This document shows, one piece after another, positions 51,663 through 60,704 of a DNA stretch of 64,000 bases. Where the stretch lies: NCBI RefSeq assembly GCF_030518235.1, contig NZ_JAULSA010000005.1, positions 186,001 through 250,000 on the forward strand, in the 5' to 3' direction. The notes under the pieces are model-generated. The model saw nothing but the letters and a program-made list of their open reading frames with translations, searched no databases and was not told where the DNA came from. This DNA comes from Saccharibacillus sp. CPCC 101409 (GTDB lineage Bacteria > Bacillota > Bacilli > Paenibacillales > Paenibacillaceae). The translations under genes and the position numbers were made by a program. Position 1 is the stretch's first letter. Each line of letters begins with the position of its first letter.

Positions 51663-51882
51663 CGACCCTTCTTTCCTTTTTTACTCTTCTTTCCATTATA
51701 AGTATAAGCGATAAAGCGCAGCGATTTCTAATCGGCCGCTTTCAAGAAACGGCAGTCCGTCCGCAAGCTCCGTCCCACAAACTTTTCCGCTGTAAAGCAC
51801 CTGCGAGGCAGCGCGTTTCCTTTCCCCCTTTCCTTCAAACTGGTAGAATGGAAAAGCTGTGTTTACAAAAGGAGGCTCGCAA

Positions 51883-53163
51883 TTGGACTGGCTCAGGCGC
51901 ATCACGGCCGGCATCGCCGAATGGCCGCGCAACGTCAAACTGTTTTTTGCCGCAAATCTGCTGTACCAGATCGGCGGAGGCATGTTCTCCGTCCTCTATA
52001 ATCTTTATATCCAGGGAATCGGCTACGACGACGCCATGAACGGCCGCGTCGTCAGCATCCAATCGCTGGCGACGGCCTGCATCTTTATCCCCATCGGCCT
52101 GTTCGGCGACCGGCTCAGCCGCCGGATGCTGCTGATCCTGGGCGCGCTGCTGAGCGGGGTCGCTTTCGCGCTGCGCGCGCTGGCCGAAGGACAGACGGCC
52201 CTGTTGGCGCTTGCCGTTTGTTCCGGCGTGTTCGCCGCTTTCTTCCAGGTGCTCGCTATTCCGTTTCTGGCCGAGAACGTCCGCAAATCGCAGCGCCTCG
52301 CGCTGTTCAGCGCGTATTCGTCGCTGATGCTCGCCGCCCAGGTGCTCGGCAGCATGGGCGGCGGCGTGCTGGCCGATACGCTTCAGCACGCGGGGCTGGG
52401 ACTCGTAACCAGCATGCGTTTGACGCTGATCGTCGGCGGCGCGGCCACCTTCGCCGCGTTTGTGCCCATGCTGTTTATCCGCGAGGACCAGCGGCAGTCC
52501 GAACCGCCCCGGACGGCGCCGCTCGGCGCGAAGTCCGGCGCGGAACCGAGCGAACCGCGCTCCGGCGGTTCGCGCATCATCTTCTGGTTCGTGCTCGCCC
52601 AGCTCCCGATCGGACTCGGGTCGGGCCTGGTGGTGCCTTACCTGAACCTGTACTTCACGAACCGCTTCGGCGTGTCGCTGACGACGATGAGCCTGCTGAT
52701 CTCGCTCGGCCAGATTATGACGATCGTGTCGATGCTGATCGGTCCGTCGCTGTCGCGCAGAGTCGGTCCGGTACGGGCGGTCGTGATCTTCCAGATGCTG
52801 TCGCTGCCGTTTCTGCTGACCACGGGCTTTACGAATATCGCGCTCGTCGCTTCGGTGACGTTCTTGTTCCGGCAGGCGCTGATGAACGCGGCCAACCCGA
52901 TCCAGTCTTCGATCATGATCGACCGGATTCCGGACAACCGCCGCAGCATCGCCAATTCGCTGACCCAGACCGCTTTTATGCTCGGCTGGGCCAGTATGGG
53001 GCCGGTGCAGTCCTATCTGGTGACGACCTACGGCAGCTACTGGGGATACGCGATCACGTTCAGCATTACCGGGGCGCTGTACGTCTGCGCTTCGCTGCTG
53101 TATTATTTCAAGTTCCGCGAGCCCAAGACGGCCCCGGGCATGGGCGGCGCGGCCGCAAATTGA
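51883..53163 (+). CDS. MFS transporter
   Basis: 426-aa major-facilitator permease with 12 predicted helices and the loop motif GLFGDRLSRRMLLILGA between helices 2 and 3. A loose central loop (about 200-230, Pro/Arg rich) separates the two halves. Substrate unknown; the overall pattern is that of drug-efflux or generic uniport MFS proteins. TTG 51883 lies 7 bp after AAGGAGG; the open frame extends 8 codons upstream without a site. TAGAAT at about 51844-51849 may be its -10. Confidence 0.88.
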   Translation: MDWLRRITAGIAEWPRNVKLFFAANLLYQIGGGMFSVLYNLYIQGIGYDDAMNGRVVSIQSLATACIFIPIGLFGDRLSRRMLLILGALLSGVAFALRALAEGQTALLALAVCSGVFAAFFQVLAIPFLAENVRKSQRLALFSAYSSLMLAAQVLGSMGGGVLADTLQHAGLGLVTSMRLTLIVGGAATFAAFVPMLFIREDQRQSEPPRTAPLGAKSGAEPSEPRSGGSRIIFWFVLAQLPIGLGSGLVVPYLNLYFTNRFGVSLTTMSLLISLGQIMTIVSMLIGPSLSRRVGPVRAVVIFQMLSLPFLLTTGFTNIALVASVTFLFRQALMNAANPIQSSIMIDRIPDNRRSIANSLTQTAFMLGWASMGPVQSYLVTTYGSYWGYAITFSITGALYVCASLLYYFKFREPKTAPGMGGAAAN

Positions 53164-53190
53164 GTTTTGCGGCCGCCGGAAAAGCCGCAG

Positions 53191-53236
53191 CAAAAAAGGG
53201 ATGAAGCCCGGAAACACCGGACTTCATCCCTTTTGC
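53191..53236. terminator. Bidirectional terminator between MFS and ABC genes
   Basis: AAAAGGGATGAAG-CCCGG-AAACA-CCGG-ACTTCATCCCTTTT, flanked by A-run and T-run, between convergent genes. Confidence 0.92.
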
Positions 53237-53262
53237 GATTGTGCGTTTTCCGTTTCGATCGG

Positions 53263-54324
53263 TTAAGCTTCGACCAGAACCGGCGTCTCGTACGTATTGT
53301 TCAGCTTGCGCAGACGGCGCTGCACCACTTCCGGCGGCTGAACGGCCGGGGCGTCCGGATGCAGCAGCCATGACTTGACGAAGTGCGTGTCGGAAACCTT
53401 GAACATCGGAGGCTCTTTCTCGAAATCGATCTTCATGGCATAGTTGCTGCGCAGCGCGAAGGCGTCGCCTACCGGCGGATGCAGCAGATCCGGAGGCGTG
53501 CCCGGGATCGCCGTCAGCTTCTCTTCGCCGTTGCTGTCGAGGCTCGGCATCGAAGAAAGCAGTCCCCAGGTATACGGGTGACGCGGATCGTAGAAGATCT
53601 CCGCCGCCGTGCCCATTTCCACAATCTGTCCCGCGTACATTACCGCTACGCGGTCCGCCATCTTCGCCACGACGCCCAGGTCGTGCGTAATGAAGATGAT
53701 CGCCGTGCCGATCTTGGCCTGCAGATCCTTCATGAGCTCAAGGATTTGCGCCTGGATCGTCACGTCGAGCGCCGTTGTCGGCTCGTCCGCGATCAGCAGC
53801 TTCGGATTCGCCGCCAGCGCCATCGCGATCACGACGCGCTGACGCATGCCGCCGGAGAATTCGTGCGGATACTGCGTATAGCGTTTTTCCGGATTCGGGA
53901 TGCCGACCAGCGTCAGCAGTTCGATCGCGCGGCGCTTGGCCGCGTCGCCCGAAATCTTCTCGTGCGTGAACAGCACTTCCGTGATCTGCTTGCCGACTTT
54001 CATCGTCGGGTTGAGCGAGGTCATCGGGTCCTGGAAGATCATGCCGATCTCTTTGCCGCGCATCTTCTGCATCTGCCCGTCCGACTTCTTGATCAGGTCC
54101 TGTCCTTCGAACAGAATCTGTCCGCGCTTGTACTGTCCCTGCGGAGTCGGCACAAGCTTCATGATCGCCTGCGACGTTACGCTCTTGCCGGAGCCGGATT
54201 CGCCGACGATGGCGAGCGTTTCGCCTTTGTCCAGATGAAAGTTCACGCCACGGATTGCCTGCACTTCGCCGCCGCGCGTTCTGAATGAAATCGCCAAATC
54301 TTTGACTTCGAGAAGTCTTTCCAT
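53263..54324 (-). CDS. Oligopeptide ABC transporter ATP-binding protein, OppD/DppD type
   Basis: 353-aa nucleotide-binding subunit: Walker A GESGSGKS, Q-loop MIFQDPMTSLNPTMKVG, signature EFSGGMRQR, Walker B LLIADEPTTALDVT and His-switch FITHDLG; the C-terminal oligopeptide/dipeptide extension PGTPPDLLHPPVGDAFALR is present. It would energise uptake of peptides by a membrane complex. No permease, substrate-binding or OppF partner lies next to it and a terminator ends it, so it must work with proteins encoded elsewhere. ATG 54324 follows GGGAG. Confidence 0.93.
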   Translation of the reverse strand: MERLLEVKDLAISFRTRGGEVQAIRGVNFHLDKGETLAIVGESGSGKSVTSQAIMKLVPTPQGQYKRGQILFEGQDLIKKSDGQMQKMRGKEIGMIFQDPMTSLNPTMKVGKQITEVLFTHEKISGDAAKRRAIELLTLVGIPNPEKRYTQYPHEFSGGMRQRVVIAMALAANPKLLIADEPTTALDVTIQAQILELMKDLQAKIGTAIIFITHDLGVVAKMADRVAVMYAGQIVEMGTAAEIFYDPRHPYTWGLLSSMPSLDSNGEEKLTAIPGTPPDLLHPPVGDAFALRSNYAMKIDFEKEPPMFKVSDTHFVKSWLLHPDAPAVQPPEVVQRRLRKLNNTYETPVLVEA

Positions 54325-54493
54325 CCTCACCACTCCCTGTAAAGCCCGTCCGTTTGGTTCCGGGGGCCGTTTGTCGCTTTTCGCATGCCGTTCTCGCGCT
54401 TTCTGTCCGCATCCGTTGGCCGCGTCCAAAGCGCGCTTAATCCGAACATTTTGTATGGTCATGAGAACATTATTTTACGAAACCGTATATAAT

Positions 54494-54523
54494 ATTGTAA
54501 CTGCTTGTCCATCTGGCAGTCAA
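54494..54523 (-). promoter_or_regulatory. Promoter of the oppD-like gene
   Basis: Minus strand TTGACT (54518-54523), 18-bp spacer, TACAAT (54494-54499). Implies a leader of about 165 nt with no recognised riboswitch. Confidence 0.65.
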
Positions 54524-54632
54524 GCATACATTAGATGTTAGGTGTCGGCGCGGCGCGGAAGAACGGGGAAACGTTTCGGCTGCAAAAAACGCATTCCCGA
54601 ACATTGTTTTGCGCAGGTATTCGATCTTCGGG

Positions 54633-54660
54633 TTGAAAACGAACGATGAGCGGGTATGAT
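54633..54660 (+). promoter_or_regulatory. Promoter of glsA
   Basis: TTGAAA (54633-54638), 16-bp spacer, TATGAT (54655-54660), about 70 bp before the start. The 407-bp gap 54325-54731 holds only this promoter and that of the oppD-like gene. Confidence 0.6.
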
Positions 54661-54731
54661 GAAAACAGCGGCGCGCAGATCCGTCACGGACGCGCAAACC
54701 GACGCCGCATATATTAAAGGAGGCTTCGATC

Positions 54732-55679
54732 ATGAATACGACCGCAGAGCAGCTGCGCGTCCTGGACGCCCTGCTGCCGGAATGGCTGGAAGACAGCCGC
54801 AAAGAAGCCGCTTTCGGCGAAGTGGCCTCCTATATTCCCGAGCTGTCCAAAGCGCCGCACAGCGCGCTCGGCATCCATATTCTGGACAAGAACGGCAGCT
54901 CCGCTTCCGCGGGAGACTGCAGTCTTTCCTTTACGCTGCAAAGCATCTCCAAAGTGTTCACCCTGATCCTCGCGCTGATGGACAACGGCGAAGAAGAAGT
55001 GTTTCGCCGCGTCGGCATGGAGCCGACCGGCGACAACTTCAATTCCATGCTCAAGCTGGAGCTGGTCCGCCCCGGCATCCCGTTCAATCCCCTTATCAAC
55101 GCCGGCGCGATTACCGTCACTTCGCTGATCCGCGGCGATTCGCCGGCGGAGAAGTCGAAGCGGATCCTACAGTTCTTCCGCAGCCTGGCGGGCGGCGTCG
55201 AGCTTCAAGTCAACGAAGACGTCTACCGTTCGGAATTGGAAACGGGCAACCTGAACCGTTCGATCGCTTATCTGCTTGTCGAGAACGGCGTGCTGGGCGG
55301 AAGCGTGGAAGACGTGCTGAGCGTGTATTTCCGCCACTGCTCGATCGAGTGCACCTGCCGCGATCTGGCGCGGATGGCGCTGGTGCTGGCTTCCGACGGC
55401 ATCGACCCGTTCAGCGGCGGGCGTTTGATCCCCCGCCGATACGTCCAGGTCGCCAAAACGTTCATGATTACCTGCGGCATGTATAACGCGTCCGGCGAAT
55501 TCGCGATCAAAGCCGGCCTGCCCGCCAAAAGCGGCGTGTCCGGCGGCATCCTGACGCTTGTGCCCGGCTCGCTCGGCATCGGCGTGATCGGCCCGGCGCT
55601 GAATGCCAAAGGCAACAGCAGCGCGGGCGTGCACCTGCTCGAGCGCTTATCGCGCAAAATGGACTGGAGCCTGTTCTGA
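54732..55679 (+). CDS. glsA: Glutaminase
   Basis: Hydrolyses glutamine to glutamate and ammonia. 315-aa serine-beta-lactamase-like fold with the catalytic SxxK pair Ser71/Lys74 in LQSISKVF, INAGAITVTSLI, and the C-terminal KSGVSGGILTLVPGSLGIGVIGPALNAKGNSSAG block. Length is normal (305-310 aa). AAAGGAGG precedes ATG 54732. Convergent with leuA, only 12 bp apart. Confidence 0.97.
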   Translation: MNTTAEQLRVLDALLPEWLEDSRKEAAFGEVASYIPELSKAPHSALGIHILDKNGSSASAGDCSLSFTLQSISKVFTLILALMDNGEEEVFRRVGMEPTGDNFNSMLKLELVRPGIPFNPLINAGAITVTSLIRGDSPAEKSKRILQFFRSLAGGVELQVNEDVYRSELETGNLNRSIAYLLVENGVLGGSVEDVLSVYFRHCSIECTCRDLARMALVLASDGIDPFSGGRLIPRRYVQVAKTFMITCGMYNASGEFAIKAGLPAKSGVSGGILTLVPGSLGIGVIGPALNAKGNSSAGVHLLERLSRKMDWSLF

Positions 55680-55691
55680 GCGGTTTGACGT

Positions 55692-57290
55692 CTACGAAAT
55701 CGTAATCTCCGATTCGCCGACCGGACTCCCACCCGAATCTGCCGCATCGTCTCCGGGCGCCCGCGCGGCGCGGGCCGTCCGCACGGCTCTGTTGCAAGCG
55801 GCCATATACGCTTCGGCCGCCGCCAGCATAATATCCCGGTTCGCCGCCGTGCCCCGGTGCAGCTCGCCGTTCAACCTTACGGTGACGCTCGCTTCCCCGT
55901 TGGCCGTTTCGCCCGCCGACAGCGAGTACAGCTCCAGTCCGGCGAATTCCACCGGCTCCGGCACGGCGCTGCGGATCGCGTTCACCGCCGCTTCGACCGG
56001 TCCTTCTCCGCCGCCGGTCACAATCCGCTCGGTTTCCGCTTCGTTGTCGCGAATGCGGCACGATGCCACGCGATGGCCGCCGCTTCCGGTCACGATCTGC
56101 ACTTCGCTCAGCGTATACGGCTCCAGCGCCCGGTCGACGGCGCTGCCCGCCATTTGCAGCAGCTCGTGGTCGTGCACCGTTTTCTGCTTGTCCGCCCGCT
56201 CCTTGAACGCCGCATACAGCTCTTCGAGCTGCCGCTCGTCCAGCTCCACGCCGAATTCCGCCACGCGGTGGCGCAGCGCATGCCGGCCGGAATGCTTGCC
56301 CAGCACGATCATGCTGCGCGGAATGCCCAGGCGCTCGGGGTCCATAATCTCGTACGTGCTGCGGTTCTTGAGCAGGCCGTCCTGATGAATGCCCGCTTCG
56401 TGCTGGAACGCGTTGCGCCCGACGATCGGTTTGTTGAACGCGATCGGCGAACCCATCATCCGGCTGACCATCTGCGACGTCGCATAGATTTCTTCGGGGC
56501 GGATATTCGTTTGAACGCCGAACTTCTCGCCTCTTGTCGCCAGCGCCATCGCCAGTTCTTCCAGCGAGCAGTTGCCGGCGCGTTCCCCGATTCCGTTGAC
56601 CGTTACTTCGACATGGGTGACCCCCGCTTTGACCGCGGCGAGACTGTTGGCGACGGCCATGCCCAGATCGTTATGGCAGTGGGCGCTGAATTCCACGCGT
56701 TCGCTGCCCCGCACGCCGCGCATCACCCGGGTAAACATATCCCCGTACTCCTCCGGCAGTGCGAAGCCGACCGTATCGGGAATATTCAGGATCGTCGCGC
56801 CTTCTTCAATCACCGCTTCCAGCACCTCGAACAAAAACTCGTCGCCCGTGCGCGTCGCGTCCATCGGCGAGAATTCGACTTCGTCCACAAACCCTTTGGC
56901 GTAAGAAACCATTTCCCGCGCCAGCCGCACCACTTCCGCACGCGTTTTTTTGAGCTGGAAGTCCAGATGGATATTCGACGACGACAAGAACATATGCAGG
57001 CGTCTGCGCTGCGCGTCCTGCGTGGCCCGTACCGCCGCATCGATATCGTCTTTTACCGCCCGGGCAAAGCCGCAGATCTCGACGCCTTCGACCTCGCGCG
57101 AAATGCGCTGGACCGCGCGGAAATCGCCGGGACTGGAGATCGGGAAGCCCGGTTCGATCGTATCGACGCCGAGCCGCGCCAGCCGGTGCGCCAGTTCCAC
57201 TTTCTGCTCGACGTCCAGCGAAGCGCCGGGCGCCTGTTCGCCGTCTCTCAGCGTCGTATCGAAGATCTTGATCGTTCTCGGTTCTGTCAT
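55692..57290 (-). CDS. leuA: 2-isopropylmalate synthase
   Basis: Condenses acetyl-CoA with 2-ketoisovalerate, the committed step of leucine synthesis. 532 aa: TIM-barrel with FDTTLRDGEQAPGASL (catalytic Arg and metal Asp), metal His pair in FSAHCHNDLGMAVANS, GIGERAGNCSLEE; the C-terminal LeuA regulatory domain (about 385-510) should mediate leucine feedback. Preceded by two leucine-type T-boxes, so it is controlled by tRNA-Leu charging. GGAGG 9 bp before ATG 57290. No leuB, leuC or leuD follows; the gene converges on glsA. Confidence 0.96.
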   Translation of the reverse strand: MTEPRTIKIFDTTLRDGEQAPGASLDVEQKVELAHRLARLGVDTIEPGFPISSPGDFRAVQRISREVEGVEICGFARAVKDDIDAAVRATQDAQRRRLHMFLSSSNIHLDFQLKKTRAEVVRLAREMVSYAKGFVDEVEFSPMDATRTGDEFLFEVLEAVIEEGATILNIPDTVGFALPEEYGDMFTRVMRGVRGSERVEFSAHCHNDLGMAVANSLAAVKAGVTHVEVTVNGIGERAGNCSLEELAMALATRGEKFGVQTNIRPEEIYATSQMVSRMMGSPIAFNKPIVGRNAFQHEAGIHQDGLLKNRSTYEIMDPERLGIPRSMIVLGKHSGRHALRHRVAEFGVELDERQLEELYAAFKERADKQKTVHDHELLQMAGSAVDRALEPYTLSEVQIVTGSGGHRVASCRIRDNEAETERIVTGGGEGPVEAAVNAIRSAVPEPVEFAGLELYSLSAGETANGEASVTVRLNGELHRGTAANRDIMLAAAEAYMAACNRAVRTARAARAPGDDAADSGGSPVGESEITIS

Positions 57291-57374
57291 TATCGTTCGC
57301 CTCCAAAAATGTGGGATGGTCGTGCAGGGGGCCGAAGAGCGGCGCTCATGCGCCGGCGCTTCGGCATATACGTC

Positions 57375-57690
57375 AAAAAGCCCGTCGCTCTCCGATCGAA
57401 TCCGATCCGTAAGAGACGACGGGCTCTGGGCCGCCGCGGTACCACTCTTGTTGATTCCGGCGCGTACTGCGCGGGAATCCGCTTATGCCCGGGATAACGG
57501 CCGGGTAGGCCGGGCGGACTTGAGATCCGGCCGGAACCGGGCGCTTATGCGCCTGTTCCGGCCGAACGTTCGGCCCGCCGCGCTCCAGGGCGAGTTTCGG
57601 ACAAAGCGTCTGCCGCGTCGCACCGAATCCGCGGCTCTCTGAGAAACGCTCCCGTCCTACTGCTCCCGTTCATCGCAGTTTGTTCAATCC
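57375..57690 (-). promoter_or_regulatory. Leucine T-box riboswitch 2 (leuA-proximal)
   Basis: Minus-strand leader with T-box core TGGTACCGCGG (57434-57444), a competing terminator (57375-57425, stem AGCCCGTCG ... CGACGGGCT plus TTTTT), an AGAGAG stem-I motif, AGTAG-like upstream motif and a CTC specifier (57592-57594, in GAAACTCGCCC). CUC is a leucine codon. Uncharged tRNA-Leu would favour the antiterminator. Ends about 85 bp before leuA. The 5' limit is approximate. Confidence 0.9.
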
Positions 57691-57724
57691 GTGATTCGTG
57701 CATCCTGCCTGTCCTTCAAACGTC

Positions 57725-58071
57725 AAAAAGACCCGTCGTCTCCTGTATAAGAGACGACGGGTCATCCGTCGCGGTACCACTCTCGTTGATTCCGGCTGTT
57801 CCGCTTCGTTTAGCGGCTGTGGGCCGCTTGTCTGCGGACAAGCGGGGAATCCGCTCGTCGGCCCGGTCACGTGGGCGAATCCGTCCGGACTTGCTGCATC
57901 GGCGGCGCGCGTTTCGAACATTGCGTTCGTGACGCGCCGCCGGCCGATCAGCTGGGTCCGGCCGCTCGGGGGCGAGTTCGACGGTTTGTGCCGGCTGCGT
58001 CGCAGCAAATCCGCAGCTCTCTTGACGGCCTTGCCGGTTAATAATCCCCTTCATTGCGTTTGTTATCGAGT
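57725..58071 (-). promoter_or_regulatory. Leucine T-box riboswitch 1 (promoter-proximal)
   Basis: Second complete T-box: TGGTACCGCGA (57770-57778 region), terminator GACCCGTCGTCTC ... GAGACGACGGGTC with TTTTT (57725-57763), CAAGAGAGCTGCGG stem-I motif, and CTC specifier (57974-57976, in GAACTCGCCC). Transcribed first; the two units act in series on leuA. Confidence 0.9.
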
Positions 58072-58078
58072 TTTGGCT

Positions 58079-58108
58079 ATTCTAATCTCTGCGGACAATC
58101 CTTGTCAA
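58079..58108 (-). promoter_or_regulatory. Promoter of the tandem T-box leuA transcript
   Basis: Minus strand TTGACA (58103-58108), 18-bp spacer, TAGAAT (58079-58084); SigA-like, directly before T-box 1. Confidence 0.8.
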
Positions 58109-58126
58109 GCCGGTCGGGTCAAAAAG

Positions 58127-58435
58127 TTAAAGCGCCGATTCGGCGGGATAAACCCGCGCAAAGTGTTCGACGACCGGAAACGGATCGTAATAAGGGTGCA
58201 GCAGCTTTTTCCAGTCCTGATATTCCGGCGATCCCCGGAATCCCTCCGTATGGTCTTCAAGCGCCGCCCATTTGACCAGCAGCAGATATTTGTGGTCGTC
58301 TTCCAGGCACTTTTGCAGTTCGTGTCCCAGGTATCCTCCGATTCGGCCGATGTAGACCGATGCTTCGGCAAAATCCCGCTCGAAATCCGCCGTTTTACCG
58401 GGCTTGACTTGAAGTATCGCCGCTTCCAGAATCAT
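58127..58435 (-). CDS. Antibiotic-biosynthesis-monooxygenase (ABM) domain protein
   Basis: 102-aa ferredoxin-like ABM fold: ILEAAILQVKPGKTADFERDFAEASVYIGRIGGYLGHEL and VKWAALEDHTEGFRGSPEYQDW. Such small dimeric proteins include monooxygenases and haem-degrading enzymes; specific activity is unknown. ATG 58435 is 7 bp past AGGAGG, whereas ATG 58441 is too close. Ends 19 bp before the leuA promoter region on the same strand. Confidence 0.85.
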   Translation of the reverse strand: MILEAAILQVKPGKTADFERDFAEASVYIGRIGGYLGHELQKCLEDDHKYLLLVKWAALEDHTEGFRGSPEYQDWKKLLHPYYDPFPVVEHFARVYPAESAL

Positions 58436-58528
58436 ATCCATTCCTCCTGTTCGTTTGGATCATTATACCAACCGAACAGGCTTTTTCAACTTTTTCCCGG
58501 CTGCCGGAGCCGGGCTTCGCGAATTTCA

Positions 58529-59569
58529 TTAGCCGGATATCGGCTGCGGCCAGAATACGCGGTACTCCCCGAGCAGACTCGGCAGATCCGCCAGCAGCGG
58601 ATACGAAGGCAATGTTTCCGGCGGCTGTCCGCCCGCGATCAGCGGCAGCGCCAGATACAGCTTGCGCAGGCTGTGGCGGTAAGCGGTATCCGGCGCGGCT
58701 TCTTCGGCGCGCGCGACATTCAGCAGATCGGCCCGGTACAGCAGCCGCTGCATTTCCTCGGAGGTGGCCGGATGCCGCAGCAGCAGGCCGGTCAGTTCGA
58801 GGTCGGTCAGCCGGCCGAGTTCGGCGGCTTCCAGGCCGCCGGCTGCGATCAGGCGCTCCGCAGCCGCGCGCAGCACCGCCACGGGGCCGATATTGGCCGT
58901 GGAAGCATGATAATGCGCTTCGTGCAGGATCAGCTTCAGCGTCAGTTCGGCCGTCTCCTCGTCCGCTTCGAGATGAGGGCCGTTCAGGCGGAATCCGCCC
59001 AACAGCTCGGAAGCCGGCTTCGGCAGAATACCGAACGCCGCCGCGCTGCGGACCCAGGAATCCAGATGGTCCGCGTGCAGAATCCGTTCTTTGTTTCGCA
59101 GCGGACTGGGGATATCGCCTTCGATCAGCGCGAATACCTGCCGCCGGTCCAGCCCGTCCAGCGCCGAATCGATCTCGCCGGAAGCCAGCTCATCGTTCGC
59201 GCGGTTATGATGATCGAAGCCTTCGATTCCTTCCAGCGCATGGCTGAACGGCCCGTGCCCGATATCGTGCAGCAGGGCCGCCGCTCTCAGCTCCGGCCAG
59301 TCCGGGCTGAAATGCGCGATCAGCGTAAACACGCCGAGCGTATGCTGGAGTCTTGTCGACGTATGCTGCGTCAGCAGCGCGGCCGGGCCCGCATGCCGTA
59401 CATGGTGCAGCCTGCGCAGCGCCCGGGTACCGAGCAAACGGCGCTCTGTCGGCGTCGGTTCGACCGTTTGGCCCCACAGCGGATCGCGCAGCGTCCCGGT
59501 ATCGGTCATCCGGCCGTAAGCGCCGGCGTTTTGTCCGCTTGAGGCGGACAGTACAGTTTCCTTTTTCAT
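58529..59569 (-). CDS. HD-domain phosphohydrolase (YwfO-like)
   Basis: 346 aa with an HD metal-binding domain: RLQHTLGVF (His), AALLHDIGHGPFSHALEG (His-Asp) and HADHLDSWVRSAAAF (distal Asp). Matches dGTPase-like HD proteins such as Bacillus YwfO that hydrolyse nucleoside triphosphates. The N-terminus starts DPLWGQTVEPTPTERRLLGTRALRRLHHVRHAGPA, a family hallmark. ATG 59569 is preferred to 59578 for its spacing from GGAAGGA. Confidence 0.9.
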   Translation of the reverse strand: MKKETVLSASSGQNAGAYGRMTDTGTLRDPLWGQTVEPTPTERRLLGTRALRRLHHVRHAGPAALLTQHTSTRLQHTLGVFTLIAHFSPDWPELRAAALLHDIGHGPFSHALEGIEGFDHHNRANDELASGEIDSALDGLDRRQVFALIEGDIPSPLRNKERILHADHLDSWVRSAAAFGILPKPASELLGGFRLNGPHLEADEETAELTLKLILHEAHYHASTANIGPVAVLRAAAERLIAAGGLEAAELGRLTDLELTGLLLRHPATSEEMQRLLYRADLLNVARAEEAAPDTAYRHSLRKLYLALPLIAGGQPPETLPSYPLLADLPSLLGEYRVFWPQPISG

Positions 59570-59616
59570 CTTCCCCATTCCTTCCGATCGTTTATCCCGT
59601 TCTCGCCGCGGCCCGG

Positions 59617-60576
59617 TTATTCCCTCGACGCGGGCACGCGAAAATAAGTCAGCAGCGGTTCCGACGGCGGAAACCCATAGCGCTCCAGCAGCGGATACTG
59701 ATAGAAATCCGTTGTATCGATCTCCGCCGAAACCGTATCGAATCCACTGCGCAGGCAAAACATCATTCGCTTCTCGTCCACTTTTTGCATCGCTTTTTCT
59801 TGTCCGGGAGCGCATCCGAGCCAGCCAAGCTCCGCTTCGCTTCCCCCTTCTTCGCCGTGCAGCAGCGCAAATGCCGCCGCGCTGCCGTCGGCATCGTCGA
59901 ACGCCGCGAAAGAGCCTGCCCGCAGCACGTCGTCCGCTTCGATCAGTCTTCGCCATACGGACAGCGGATGAACTCCCGGAGGATTGAACGTATGCGTCGC
60001 CCGGTAGGAATCGCGGGCTCTTTCGGCGATTTGGTTCAGCGCTTCCCCGTTCCCGGCCAGCTCCGCAAGCGATGCAATCCGCAAGCGATCTCCAACCGCC
60101 GGCTCGCTTGCCCCCGTGCCGCCTTGCAGCTCGCTCAGCCGCAGAGCCGGCATAAAGGTCCGCCTCGTTTCGGCAAATCCGAATCGTTCGTAGAATTCCG
60201 CGCCCGGCGCGTCGCCCGGCATAAACGAGGTTTGCAGCGGCATGCGCGGCCGTTCGGCGAGCAGCGCCTCCATCAGCTTCGTTTCGGCATGCCCGCCTCG
60301 TTCGTCGGGATACCTGCGGATCGCCAGATAACCCGTATGCGGATGAAAAGTTTTTTGCCGCAGCAGCGCAATCCCAACCACTTCCCCGGCGCGTTCGGCC
60401 GTCCAGGCTCGGGCGTCCTTCGCCGAACCGTTTTTTCGTTCCGACTCCGGCAGCAGCCCGACTTCGCCCGCCGCTCCGCAAGCTTCAAGCAGCCGCTCCG
60501 CGCCGCTGCGGTCTTCGGGGCGGTAAGGACGCACTTGAATCCTGTCGTTTTCGCCGTTTATATTCCCGCTTTGCAT
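59617..60576 (-). CDS. GNAT-family acetyltransferase
   Basis: 319 aa with two GNAT-like halves: the first (about 10-150) contains VGIALLRQKTFHPHTGYLAIRRYPDERGGHAETKLMEALL and APGAEFYERFGFAE; the second (about 170-319) is more divergent and ends in TDFYQYPLLERYGF. Only the first half has a good acetyl-CoA loop. Substrate unknown. ATG 60576 has AAGGAGG. 47 bp before the HD-domain gene on the same strand, possibly cotranscribed. Divergent from the VTT protein gene. Confidence 0.85.
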   Translation of the reverse strand: MQSGNINGENDRIQVRPYRPEDRSGAERLLEACGAAGEVGLLPESERKNGSAKDARAWTAERAGEVVGIALLRQKTFHPHTGYLAIRRYPDERGGHAETKLMEALLAERPRMPLQTSFMPGDAPGAEFYERFGFAETRRTFMPALRLSELQGGTGASEPAVGDRLRIASLAELAGNGEALNQIAERARDSYRATHTFNPPGVHPLSVWRRLIEADDVLRAGSFAAFDDADGSAAAFALLHGEEGGSEAELGWLGCAPGQEKAMQKVDEKRMMFCLRSGFDTVSAEIDTTDFYQYPLLERYGFPPSEPLLTYFRVPASRE

Positions 60577-60704
60577 ATCCGTTTCCTCCTTACTCGGGCC
60601 GTTCCCGGCCGGATACCTGTTCGCCACAAGTATACCGCGCGGCGCGAAAGACGTACAATATCGGTAAGTACCGCGAATTATACCCGAAGGAGCTGCGAAC
60701 ACGC

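Noticed and set aside
57698-59542. 614-aa open frame on the plus strand
   Set aside because: Runs through the T-box region and antisense to the ABM and HD genes; no domain visible.
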